DNA of 17,308 bases from DATKKX01 sp035542775 (GTDB lineage: Bacteria > Planctomycetota > Phycisphaerae > UBA1845 > UTPLA1): positions 1 to 17,308 of the forward strand of contig DATKKX010000304.1 of the NCBI GenBank assembly GCA_035542775.1. The letters run 5' to 3'. This document shows, in pieces, positions 7,392 to 14,165 of the stretch. A program made the translations under genes and the position numbers. Numbering within the stretch: position 1 is the first letter of the stretch; the number at the start of each line of letters is the position of its first letter. The notes under the pieces are model-generated. The model was not told the DNA's origin. It saw only the letters and a program-made list of their open reading frames with translations, and made no database searches.

Positions 7392-8674
7392 TATCCCGCC
7401 TTCTTCGAGTGCTTCGCCAGCGTGCCGCCGGTCGCGAACTCGGGCGCGTCCTTGAGGCACGTACCCAGGATGGCGATCGATTGCGTGAACGCCCGCCAGC
7501 CGGTGCGGTGCAGTTCCGCCGGATGGGCGCCGACGTCAGGAAAACCCTGCCCGTCCGGCACGGCGTGCTCCCAGTTCCGGAACAGCCGCCCCCAGTCGCT
7601 GTTCAGCACCTCGCGCATAACCTCTTTGGCCCGCGTTGGATACCAGAAGCTGTCGTGATAGAGCACGCTGGCGATGTAGGCCCACGGCGCCAGGACCGTC
7701 TTCAGCGACCATTCCAGCGGCTTCTTCAAAGGTCCCCAGTAGATCTTGTGCTGCATCCTGGAGGCGAACGTCATCTTCTGGAACGGTCCGACAAAATGCC
7801 AGTTTTCCTTCGCCGCCTCCACATCGCCGACGATCTCGATCCTGCTCGGATCGCCGCAACCCAGGCCCATGTCGTGGGCCAGACGGATGAACTTGATCGA
7901 CATGGGGTCAAAGCCCATCAGCTTCGCCGCCACGGCGTCGATCGCCACCGGATCGGCGCTGGCCAGGATCACGTTTTTCACGTGCGGCATCATGCAGCGA
8001 GGCCCCGGCCCGTCACCCGCGAAGGTGCCGTCCATCACCGCGAACAGCCCGCGGTGGATCTTCTTCTGGATCATCAGCAGATCAACGAGCGTCTCGTGAA
8101 TGACCGGATGCGTCCAATGCCGCCGCTCGTTGAGCAGCCCGCCGAAGGCGTTTTTCATCGCCCCGGTCGTCGTGGTGAAAACGTGCGTCTTGATCGTCGG
8201 CAGGTGGATGATGTTCTCGCCGATGAACCGCCGGGGGATGTAGAAGCCCCGCGGATAGACGTCCCTCAGGCACAGGAACTTGTCGCACAGGTCGCCGACC
8301 GCGTCGCGGATGTGAATCCAGTCCTCGCCCTCGTACAGGTGGACGTTCCGCAGCCCATGGGCTTCGAGGACGTTGAGCTGCTTGTTCTCCCGTTCACCCA
8401 GATGAGCGTCGATCACGACGGTGCGATTGTGGCACCCGTGAATCAGCTTCGGGTCGTAACCATCGGCCTTCATCGCCCGGATGACGCCATCAAGCTGCCA
8501 CGGCACCGTCGAGCTGCCGGGGAAGAAAAAATGCCAGCTTATGTTGATCTTCAGCGCGGTATCCGCGTCCCTGGCGACGACCGACTGATAGTCCACCAGA
8601 TTCATCAGCCGGTGATAATCCGCCAGCACCGTCGCCGGCTTGGTTTTGAGAATCGCTACTTTCGCGTTTGGCAT
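7391..8674 (-). CDS. DUF362 domain protein
   Basis: 427 residues. DUF362 marks are clear: LPTIKTHVFTTTTGAMKNAFGGLL (about 158-181, here without a ferredoxin domain), VMDGTFAGDGPGPR (213-226) and NVILASADPVAIDAVAAKLMGFDP (234-257). No CXXCXXC cluster typical of DUF362 proteins with 4Fe-4S domains is seen. The biochemical role of the family is unknown; it is often found near redox and iron-sulfur genes. About 140 residues after the core (from 290) are less typical and rich in aromatic residues. The gene begins 35 bases after the 11-mer-repeat protein, and its stop overlaps the next start by one base. Confidence 0.88.
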   Translation of the reverse strand: MPNAKVAILKTKPATVLADYHRLMNLVDYQSVVARDADTALKINISWHFFFPGSSTVPWQLDGVIRAMKADGYDPKLIHGCHNRTVVIDAHLGERENKQLNVLEAHGLRNVHLYEGEDWIHIRDAVGDLCDKFLCLRDVYPRGFYIPRRFIGENIIHLPTIKTHVFTTTTGAMKNAFGGLLNERRHWTHPVIHETLVDLLMIQKKIHRGLFAVMDGTFAGDGPGPRCMMPHVKNVILASADPVAIDAVAAKLMGFDPMSIKFIRLAHDMGLGCGDPSRIEIVGDVEAAKENWHFVGPFQKMTFASRMQHKIYWGPLKKPLEWSLKTVLAPWAYIASVLYHDSFWYPTRAKEVMREVLNSDWGRLFRNWEHAVPDGQGFPDVGAHPAELHRTGWRAFTQSIAILGTCLKDAPEFATGGTLAKHSKKAG

Positions 8675-8709
8675 GAATGTTTCCAGCGTGCCGGGTGGTT
8701 TGAACCTGC

Positions 8710-9153
8710 CTACTCGCCCTTGATCTTCTCCACCGCCTGCGACGTGGCCGTTTTCGCCTTTTCCACGGCTTGGGTCGTCGCTTCCTTGGCCACTTCCAGC
8801 GCCTCTGTCGTCGCCTCCTTCGCCACTTCCAACGCCTGCGTCGTTGCGGTCGCCGCCTTCTTTACATACGGTTCCGCGGCCTCCTTAAGTTCGCCGGCCT
8901 TTTCCTTTCCGATCCCGTAAGCCGCTCGGGCCTTTTCCTTGCCCTTTTCGACATAGGGCCCGGCCGCCTCCTTGAAATCCTCGGCCTTCTGAGTCGCCAC
9001 AGCGCGTACTTTTTCGGCCTCCTGCGAGGTGGCTTGCTTGACCTGTTCTGCGGTTTGGGTCGTTGCCTTTTTCGCCTTGGCCACATCCTCGGGTTTGCAC
9101 GTTCCCGTTACGATCAGAGCCAGTATCGCGATACACCATATCATAGCCCGCAT
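8710..9153 (-). CDS. Exported Ala/Lys/Glu-rich 11-mer-repeat protein (LEA-like)
   Basis: 147 residues from the ATG at 9153, which has AAAGGGAG just upstream. Residues 1-19 are a hydrophobic export signal ending in a Cys (VTGTC, a poor lipobox), so it may be secreted or lipid-anchored. The rest is almost free of aromatic residues and built of 11-residue units; the last four (103-113, 114-124, 125-135, 136-146) follow ATTQALEVAKE closely. Such 11-mers are typical of group 3 LEA proteins and of apolipoprotein-like amphipathic helices, so a long helix that may bind membranes or protect proteins is expected. Two GPYV/EPYVKK interruptions lie near 65 and 95. It is second in the leftward cluster. 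Confidence 0.82.
   Translation of the reverse strand: MRAMIWCIAILALIVTGTCKPEDVAKAKKATTQTAEQVKQATSQEAEKVRAVATQKAEDFKEAAGPYVEKGKEKARAAYGIGKEKAGELKEAAEPYVKKAATATTQALEVAKEATTEALEVAKEATTQAVEKAKTATSQAVEKIKGE
8716..8847 (-). repeat. Four 33-bp coding repeats (11-residue units)
   Basis: This 132-bp stretch codes four consecutive 11-residue units of the LEA-like protein. The DNA copies are similar but not identical, pointing to older duplication with drift. Confidence 0.75.
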
Positions 9154-9271
9154 ATCGCACACTCCCTTTGGTTGCCCTTTAGGAAGAATAGCCTCTCCGA
9201 CGTGGTCTTGCTGGCGCCCTCGATGATAAGTCGAAACGCGGCCTGAAGGGCTCAAATCCTCCGGGCTGCGC

Positions 9272-10363
9272 TCACTTCTTTTCGACCGGTTCTTCCGATT
9301 TCTTCTCCGCCGGCTTCTCGGCCGGCGTCTGCGCCGGTTTCTCCGCCTGCGTCGTCTGCGGTCCGTGTGCCTTGGCGGCCAGTTGTTTCTCACGGTACTC
9401 GTCGATGGTCCCGGCTTCGTAGGCCGCGACCCACACGCCTGCCAGCATGGCTCCGCCGTCCAGCAGCCGGTCTTCGATGAATTTCTTGCCGGGCTCCTTC
9501 TTCAACTCTCCGGATTTCTCCAACTCGTAAAGGGGCTCCACCTGCTGGTACGTTTCGTCGAGGTAGTCTCCGATGACCTTCCAGGAGTCCTCCTTGGCGG
9601 TCTTTCTCGGCGGTCTGGCCCGCTCCGCCAGCGACTCCGGCGTGATGTGATGCAGCGAGATCACACCGCCGTCGATGAACGAATGAAAGCCTTTCTCCGT
9701 CGTATAGCCCTTGGGGTTGGGGCCTACCCAGCCGTGATGATGTTGTGTGACGTGCAGGGGTTGGGCACCGTCCCCGACAAGGTGGCTGATGATGCCCATG
9801 TTATAAACGATGTTCTCCCGGGCGTTGCGGACCATCTCGCTGGTGACCTGATCGGGGTGCTTCTCATACGTTTTCAATGTGGTCCAGTCGGCGGCAATCA
9901 GCCACTGCAACTGGGAGATGCGGTAGGGCAGCAGGCCGGGCACCAGGTTTGTGTACGCCGGATCTTCCTTCGGATCGTACGGCTTGAACTTATCGGGATG
10001 CAGAGCCCGCTCCGCGGCCATACGGTCCAGAAGCTGCCGTTCAAGCGGAGGCAGCGTCTTGAATGTCAAATCAAACACATGGAGCTGTTCCTCGTCCATG
10101 TAGTGATCGGGGTTGTTGTAATGATCCACGAAAATGCTGTGCTGCCCTCGCCAGCGGTCCGGCTCCGATGACAGATACTCCAATCTGCTTCGGACTTCTG
10201 GCGTCCGCACCCAGTCCGGCATCGTGTCAGGCAGCTTCACCGCTGCCAGGTGGGCGACTGTGATGTGGCCCTCTTCGTCCCATGCCATAGCCGGCGCGGT
10301 CGCCATCGAACAGACGAGTGCCAGGCCAAAGATCAATGCATGCCGTTGGTTGGAGAAAAACAT
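9272..10363 (-). CDS. Exported S1/P1-type zinc nuclease / zinc-dependent phosphodiesterase
   Basis: 363 residues from the ATG at 10363, with GGGAG upstream. A signal peptide ends in APAMA at 27, so the mature protein begins with Trp28, as it must in S1/P1 nucleases, where the N-terminal Trp binds zinc. All nine trinuclear-zinc ligands of that fold can be placed: Trp28, His33 (WDEEGH), Asp69 (SSEPDRW), His87 (HYMD), His194 and Asp198 (SHLVGD), His204 (QPLH), His227 and Asp231 (HSFID). S1/P1 enzymes cleave single-stranded nucleic acids; the related zinc phospholipase C family shares the fold, so substrate is uncertain. The last 40 or so residues are a disordered Lys/Glu/Pro/Ala tail (AEKPAEKKSEEPVEKK). 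It is the first gene of the leftward cluster. Confidence 0.9.
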   Translation of the reverse strand: MFFSNQRHALIFGLALVCSMATAPAMAWDEEGHITVAHLAAVKLPDTMPDWVRTPEVRSRLEYLSSEPDRWRGQHSIFVDHYNNPDHYMDEEQLHVFDLTFKTLPPLERQLLDRMAAERALHPDKFKPYDPKEDPAYTNLVPGLLPYRISQLQWLIAADWTTLKTYEKHPDQVTSEMVRNARENIVYNMGIISHLVGDGAQPLHVTQHHHGWVGPNPKGYTTEKGFHSFIDGGVISLHHITPESLAERARPPRKTAKEDSWKVIGDYLDETYQQVEPLYELEKSGELKKEPGKKFIEDRLLDGGAMLAGVWVAAYEAGTIDEYREKQLAAKAHGPQTTQAEKPAQTPAEKPAEKKSEEPVEKK

Positions 10364-10475
10364 GATGTCAACGCTCCCATTGTGGTCAGAGCCTGCTCCA
10401 CCACCATTCGGGGCGGCGGCATGCGGCCACTGGATCCAGCGAGCCGTCAACGTGCCCGACAGTCGTCAGAGCGGG

Positions 10476-10513
10476 CTTCCAGGTTCCAGGCCCGTCTCGT
10501 CTACACCTGGAAG
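10476..10513. repeat. Inverted repeat, 9-bp arms
   Basis: CTTCCAGGT (10476-10484) and ACCTGGAAG (10505-10513) are perfect arms separated by 20 bases in the non-coding interval upstream of the nuclease. It may be a stem in its leader or an operator. Confidence 0.4.
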
Positions 10514-10637
10514 TCAGCGGGCGTGGCGAGCCATTCCATGCTGATTCCGATTTCTCGGACCTCAGCGGTATCATCATACCCTGATACGGCCGGGGCTGCA
10601 CGGCAAGGCGGGCCTGTGAATCCCGCCCCGTGGCGGC

Positions 10638-10666
10638 TTGAGTCCATGTCGCGAAAGAGGGATAAT
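10638..10666 (+). promoter_or_regulatory. Candidate sigma-70-type promoter
   Basis: TTGAGT (10638-10643), 17 bases, then GATAAT (10661-10666): four of six and five of six consensus positions. It would transcribe rightward toward the exported hypothetical protein and rpmA-obgE. Confidence 0.35.
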
Positions 10667-10766
10667 ATCAAGATAGCCCTCGGAATCGAGGATCGATCGA
10701 CCGGGCAGTTCCTCCACTGCCGGCGGCAGACCCCCGCCGCCGCGGCTGCTGAGGCCTTCGATTCCG

Positions 10767-10794
10767 TTGACAAGCCCATTAACCGCGTTAAATT
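10767..10794 (+). promoter_or_regulatory. Candidate sigma-70-type promoter with perfect -35
   Basis: TTGACA (10767-10772) is a perfect -35; 16 bases later TAAATT (10789-10794) matches four of six -10 positions in an AT-rich patch that stands out from the GC-rich surroundings. It could drive the gene at 10894 and the following rpmA-obgE. Confidence 0.45.
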
Positions 10795-10893
10795 AAAGGG
10801 TTCGGGGCATTCCGGCGCCGGCGTAACCTCATCGCATTGGTTACAGGCTGCACTACCGTGATGCTTCGCACCGTGCGAGGTGACGCCGTGAGC

Positions 10894-11631
10894 ATGAGAC
10901 GATTGCCAATCTACGGTGTGATGGGTCTGGCCATCCTCGTGGCTGCTGCGCGGGCGGTGGCCGATGAGCCCAAACCCAGCCCGACGCCGATCTCCTGGGA
11001 GTTGACCTTTAAACCGGCGCCGCTGGAGCGGATCCAGGTGGACACCGGCAAGGGCCCGGAAACCTACTGGTACATGATCTATACGGTGATCAACGACACC
11101 GGTCAGGACGTGGATTTCTTCCCCGAAGTCGTCCGCGTCAGCGAAATAGACAGTCCCATGCCCGCCACCTCTGCTCCGGCCAACCCCGGAGAGGGCCTGG
11201 GCATGATCGTCGAACCGGCCCTCATCGGTGGTCATCCGAAGATCTACGAAGCGATCAAGCAGTTGTACGGCAAGACGCGCCCGTTCCTGGTGTCTCCCGT
11301 TGATGCGATCGGTCGGCTGCTTCAGGGCAAAGACAACGCCCGGACCAGCGTGTTCATCTTCCCCGATCTGGACCCGCGGGTGACCAGGTTCACGATCTAC
11401 TTCGGCGGGCTGTCGGGCGAGAAGGTTTCGATCTCGAACCCGAAGTACGACCCCCGGCGCGCAGCGGCAAAGGAGAAGAAGGCGGACGCGAAGCCGGCGG
11501 AAGACAAGGACAATCCGCAGTATTTCGTGCTGCGAAAGACGCTGGCGATGCCTTACACGCTGCCCGGCGACGCCAAGACACGGCGGTCAGCCGCCCCGGC
11601 GGCGGGCCCGCTGAACTGGGTCATGCGATGA
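10894..11631 (+). CDS. Exported hypothetical protein
   Basis: Not recognised. From the ATG at 10894 (AGGTGA ten bases upstream) the product is 245 residues; a GTG at 10888 or an ATG at 10861 in the same frame are alternatives. A signal peptide (MRRLPIYGVMGLAILVAAARAVA) is followed by a mature domain that looks beta-rich, with ISWELTFKP, YWYMIYTVINDTGQDVDFFPEVV and TRFTIYFGGLSGEKVSI segments, then a charged Ala/Lys linker (about 190-205) and a short C-terminal stretch. The pattern 'intact strand, YTVIND-TG-DVDF' suggests a protein with an immunoglobulin-like or other sandwich domain, but this is inference. It ends 31 bases before rpmA, so it probably shares a transcript with L27 and Obg despite its periplasmic destination. 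Confidence 0.75.
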   Translation: MRRLPIYGVMGLAILVAAARAVADEPKPSPTPISWELTFKPAPLERIQVDTGKGPETYWYMIYTVINDTGQDVDFFPEVVRVSEIDSPMPATSAPANPGEGLGMIVEPALIGGHPKIYEAIKQLYGKTRPFLVSPVDAIGRLLQGKDNARTSVFIFPDLDPRVTRFTIYFGGLSGEKVSISNPKYDPRRAAAKEKKADAKPAEDKDNPQYFVLRKTLAMPYTLPGDAKTRRSAAPAAGPLNWVMR

Positions 11632-11662
11632 CTACAATGGTGGATAGATAGAGGATTCAGCC

Positions 11663-11917
11663 ATGGCACATAAAAAGGGACAGGGTTCAAGTCGGAACGG
11701 ACGCGACAGCGGTCCGCAGTTTCGCGGCGTCAAGCGCTGCGGCGGGCAACATGTTACGGTCGGAACGATACTCGTTCGGCAATGTGGAACCGTGTTTACA
11801 CCCGGCATGTACGTCGGGCGCGGGAGGGACGATACCTTGTTTGCGCTGCGGGAAGGCAAAGTGGTCTTTCACGGCAGCAAGGTGTCCATCCAGCCTCTGG
11901 CCGCGACTGAGAAGTAG
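11663..11917 (+). CDS. rpmA: Ribosomal protein L27
   Basis: 84 residues, the usual size. The N-terminus MAHKKGQGSSRNGRDS is the L27 signature, with GVKRCGGQHVTVGTILVRQ and GMYVGRGRDDTLFALREGKVVF following. L27 sits at the peptidyl-transferase centre of the 50S subunit, its N-terminal tail reaching the tRNA acceptor ends. The tail begins directly with MAHKKG, so no Firmicutes-type cleaved extension is present. The start has AGAGGA upstream. In most bacteria the order is rplU-rpmA-obgE; here an exported hypothetical protein takes the rplU place, and obgE follows after 90 bases that include a large palindrome. Confidence 0.97.
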   Translation: MAHKKGQGSSRNGRDSGPQFRGVKRCGGQHVTVGTILVRQCGTVFTPGMYVGRGRDDTLFALREGKVVFHGSKVSIQPLAATEK

Positions 11918-11944
11918 ACCGGCCGGATAGCGGATTTCAGTCAG

Positions 11945-11992
11945 GCCGCAGGCTTCAACCGGCGCCTTGCCGCGCGGGCTGAAGCCTGCGGC
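11945..11992. repeat. Long REP-like palindrome between rpmA and obgE
   Basis: GCCGCAGGCTTCA (11945-11957) and TGAAGCCTGCGGC (11980-11992) form a perfect 13-bp outer stem. The stem continues inward with two then four more base pairs across two mismatches, around a six-base loop. No T tract follows. It ends 15 bases before the obgE ATG, so in the mRNA it lies next to the ribosome site. It resembles repetitive extragenic palindromes. Confidence 0.7.
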
Positions 11993-12007
11993 TGTTTGGT
12001 AGCGGGC

Positions 12008-13030
12008 ATGCTCTTCATCGATCAGGCCGAGATCTGCGTTCGCTCGGGCCACGGCGGCGACGGCTGCGTCAGCTTCCGCCGGGAGAAACGCGTCCCCAAA
12101 GGCGGCCCGGACGGGGGCGACGGCGGAGACGGGGGCAGCGTCTATCTGGAAGTCGATCCCCAGCTCTCGACTCTGTTCGACTTTACCGGGCATCACCACT
12201 GGACGGCCAGGAACGGCCAGCCCGGCATGGGGGCCAATTGCAGCGGTAAGCATGGAAAGGATCAGATCGTCCTGGTGCCGCCGGGCACGCTGGTTTTCGA
12301 CCGCGATACCGGCGCGATGTTGAAGGACATGACCGATGCCGGGATGCGGATCTGCGTCGCCCGCGGGGGAAAAGGGGGCAAGGGCAATGCCCGCTTCGCG
12401 ACTCCCACGCATCAGACGCCGCGGGAGTTTGAGCCGGGGGAGGAGGGGCAGGAGCGCTGGCTGCGGCTGGAGTTGAAGCTCATCGCTGACGTCGGCATCG
12501 TCGGCCTGCCCAATGCCGGCAAGAGCACGCTGCTCTCCCGGATCTCGCGGGCCCGGCCAAAGATCGCGGACTACCCTTTCACCACGCTGACGCCCAACCT
12601 CGGCATCGTCGCTCTGTCGGGTTTTCGCCGGTTCGTCGTCGCCGACATCCCGGGGCTGATCGAGGGAGCCCACGAAGGTGCTGGCCTGGGCGACACTTTC
12701 CTGCGTCACATTGAGCGGACGCGAATCCTGCTGCATCTGGTCGATCTATTTCCGTTTCAAGGGCAGCTCGATCCGGCCTCGGCCTACAAGACCATCCGGC
12801 GCGAACTCGAGAAGTACAGCGCCGTCCTGGCGTCAAAGCCTGAGTTGATCGTCGCCAACAAGCTCGATCTGGCCGGCCGCGACCCGCCCGAACTGGCGGA
12901 GCTCGCCGGCGTTTTGAACGCCGAGGTCATGGGCATTTCCGCCGTCAGCGGTGTCGGCCTCGAAGCGGTCATCAATCGCCTCTGGCGAATGCTCGAAGAG
13001 CAGAAGGCCAAGGAACCGACCGACAAATAG
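12008..13030 (+). CDS. obgE: GTPase Obg
   Basis: 340 residues from the ATG at 12008 (MLFIDQAEICVRSGHGG); a TTG four codons upstream is a weaker alternative. The N-terminal Obg fold (1-157) has the glycine-rich KGGPDGGDGGDGGSVYLEVD and GGKGGKGNARF stretches. The G domain follows with G1 GLPNAGKS (166-173), G2 region YPFTTLTPN, G3 DIPG (213-216), G4 NKLD (284-287) and G5 SAVSG (311-315). There is no long C-terminal OCT domain. Obg binds the 50S subunit and links its assembly with (p)ppGpp-related stress control. The gene follows rpmA on the same strand. GGTAGCGGG serves as a weak ribosome site just after the palindrome. Confidence 0.97.
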   Translation: MLFIDQAEICVRSGHGGDGCVSFRREKRVPKGGPDGGDGGDGGSVYLEVDPQLSTLFDFTGHHHWTARNGQPGMGANCSGKHGKDQIVLVPPGTLVFDRDTGAMLKDMTDAGMRICVARGGKGGKGNARFATPTHQTPREFEPGEEGQERWLRLELKLIADVGIVGLPNAGKSTLLSRISRARPKIADYPFTTLTPNLGIVALSGFRRFVVADIPGLIEGAHEGAGLGDTFLRHIERTRILLHLVDLFPFQGQLDPASAYKTIRRELEKYSAVLASKPELIVANKLDLAGRDPPELAELAGVLNAEVMGISAVSGVGLEAVINRLWRMLEEQKAKEPTDK

Positions 13031-13044
13031 CCCATATCCGGCCC

Positions 13045-13075
13045 GATCAGAGCCCGGGCGGGAGCGAGGGGCATC
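13045..13075. repeat. Dispersed GC-rich repeat copy after obgE
   Basis: GATCAGAGCCCG at 13045-13056 matches the two copies near 6014-6061; the following GCGGGAGCGAGGGG extends a 24-base match (22 identities) to 14807-14830. Confidence 0.55.
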
Positions 13076-13129
13076 GCGCGACCTAGGCCCGAAGCTTGCT
13101 CACCGCGGCGGGCGGCAGCGAGGGGCATC
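13056..13129. repeat. Direct repeat, 20 bp with one mismatch, 54-bp period
   Basis: GGGCGGGAGCGAGGGGCATC (13056-13075) recurs at 13110-13129 with one change. The second copy overlaps the stop codon of the leftward Nudix gene. Confidence 0.6.
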
Positions 13130-13997
13130 ATCCCGACTCTATCGCCGCCCGGAACCACTCCTCCCCCCACACCCGCCGCCCGTGCAGGAAGAGCGCCCCG
13201 ATGGCCACCGGCGCGATCGGGCCGCAGCCGCGGATGAACGGCACAATTGCATCCGGCCGATCGGGAAGTGTCACGATATCGACATGCTCATCCGCCGCTT
13301 CGGCGGACCGCCAGCGGGCGCGAAGCTCGTCGGCCGTCATGTCGAGCCGGGCCTCGAACAACATCTCCGGCTGGCAGATCTCCTTGTCGCGGATGAGGCC
13401 GACGCAGCACAGATCGGCCAGCTCGTCGCGCCGCAGGCCCAGTTCCTCTTCCACTTCACGGCAGACGGCGGCGAACGGATCGATCCTCCCGTCTGCCGCC
13501 CGGTCACGCTCCTCCAGGGCTCCGCCGAAGGTGTGGACGTGGCTGGCGTGATAGGCGACGCTTTCGGACCGCCGGCCGTAGCAGATCAGGCCTTCTCTGC
13601 TGACCAGGGTTGCCGTCGTGCCGACCGGATTGGAGAACCGCTCCCAGCCGAACTCCTCGAGGCGATGGTGATTGAAGAGGTTCGTGCCGACGAAATCGCG
13701 GTAGCAGGTTGGGCCGATGGTCAACTCAATCGCCTCGGTGCCGCCCGTCGATCCCTTCAAAACGGCATGCCGGACGTACCGCAACAGGCCGCCGTTAAAC
13801 AGCACCCGTCCGGCCTGGCGAGCCAGCGCCGTCTGGCGCTCCCATTCGGCGGCGATCAGCTCATCCAGTTGCGGCGTACTCGGTCGGGGAGTCGGTTCAA
13901 AGGCCGTCCGGACCTGCGCCGGGGTTAAATGGCTGAACGCCAGGATGTCGAAGGGCGTCGGCGACAAGGAGCTTGTCGAGGGGCTATCATTCTGCAT
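13128..13997 (-). CDS. Nudix hydrolase, NUDT22-like
   Basis: 289 residues from the ATG at 13997, which has AGGTG eight bases upstream; the open frame continues far upstream, but that part is antisense to the next gene and is not used. The Nudix box core REVEEELGL lies at 180-188, with FGGALE before it; the spacing between GG and RE is longer than canonical and the first box Glu is not in place. The N-terminal pattern GRVLFNGGLLRY (63-74) and IGPTCYRDFVGTNLFN (94-109) resembles eukaryotic NUDT22, a UDP-glucose/UDP-galactose pyrophosphatase, as I recall that sequence. The C-terminal half has PIAPVAIGALFLHG, also reminiscent of NUDT22-like ends. A UDP-sugar substrate is therefore a reasonable guess only. 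It is divergent from a second Nudix gene at 14166. Confidence 0.82.
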   Translation of the reverse strand: MQNDSPSTSSLSPTPFDILAFSHLTPAQVRTAFEPTPRPSTPQLDELIAAEWERQTALARQAGRVLFNGGLLRYVRHAVLKGSTGGTEAIELTIGPTCYRDFVGTNLFNHHRLEEFGWERFSNPVGTTATLVSREGLICYGRRSESVAYHASHVHTFGGALEERDRAADGRIDPFAAVCREVEEELGLRRDELADLCCVGLIRDKEICQPEMLFEARLDMTADELRARWRSAEAADEHVDIVTLPDRPDAIVPFIRGCGPIAPVAIGALFLHGRRVWGEEWFRAAIESG

Positions 13998-14165
13998 CAA
14001 AGGAACACCTGGTTGTCTTGAGCGCCGTCCGCAGCCCGGCATACCCATGCGAATGACGGGTTCGTGCAGGCGGCAGGGCAACAGATCGGGTACTGTATCC
14101 GTCCCGGGTGCGATTCGGCCAGAGCGCCGAGACTTCGCTGCCGCCAAAGCGGGAAGAAACCGGTC

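Larger units (their letters stand above)
10364..10893. other. Non-coding interval of about 530 bp between divergent genes
   Basis: No convincing gene. It lies between the divergent starts of the nuclease and the exported hypothetical protein. It holds an inverted repeat (10476-10513), two candidate rightward promoters (10638-10666 and 10767-10794) and an AT-rich patch near 10779-10799. A 71-codon frame from an ATG at 10646 lacks a good ribosome site and a recognisable product. Overlapping longer frames in other phases look like chance in GC-rich DNA. Confidence 0.5.

Noticed and set aside
7392..7460. N-terminal extension of the small membrane protein from an ATG at 7460
   Set aside because: It would overlap DUF362 by 70 bases; the GTG in TAGTG with a ribosome site fits better.
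7409..8920. Rightward open frame of 503 codons
   Set aside because: Antisense of DUF362, with low-complexity His/Arg/Asp content typical of shadows in GC-rich genes.
9154..9393. 80-residue extension of the LEA-like protein
   Set aside because: It is Arg-rich, overlaps the end of the nuclease gene and hides the signal peptide; the ATG at 9153 has a good ribosome site.
10646..10861. 71-codon rightward small frame
   Set aside because: No good ribosome site and no family pattern; not excluded but not supported.
10501..11235. Leftward open frame of 244 codons
   Set aside because: It runs antisense through the exported hypothetical gene and has no recognisable domain.
11687..12736. Leftward open frame of 349 codons
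   Set aside because: Antisense of rpmA and obgE.
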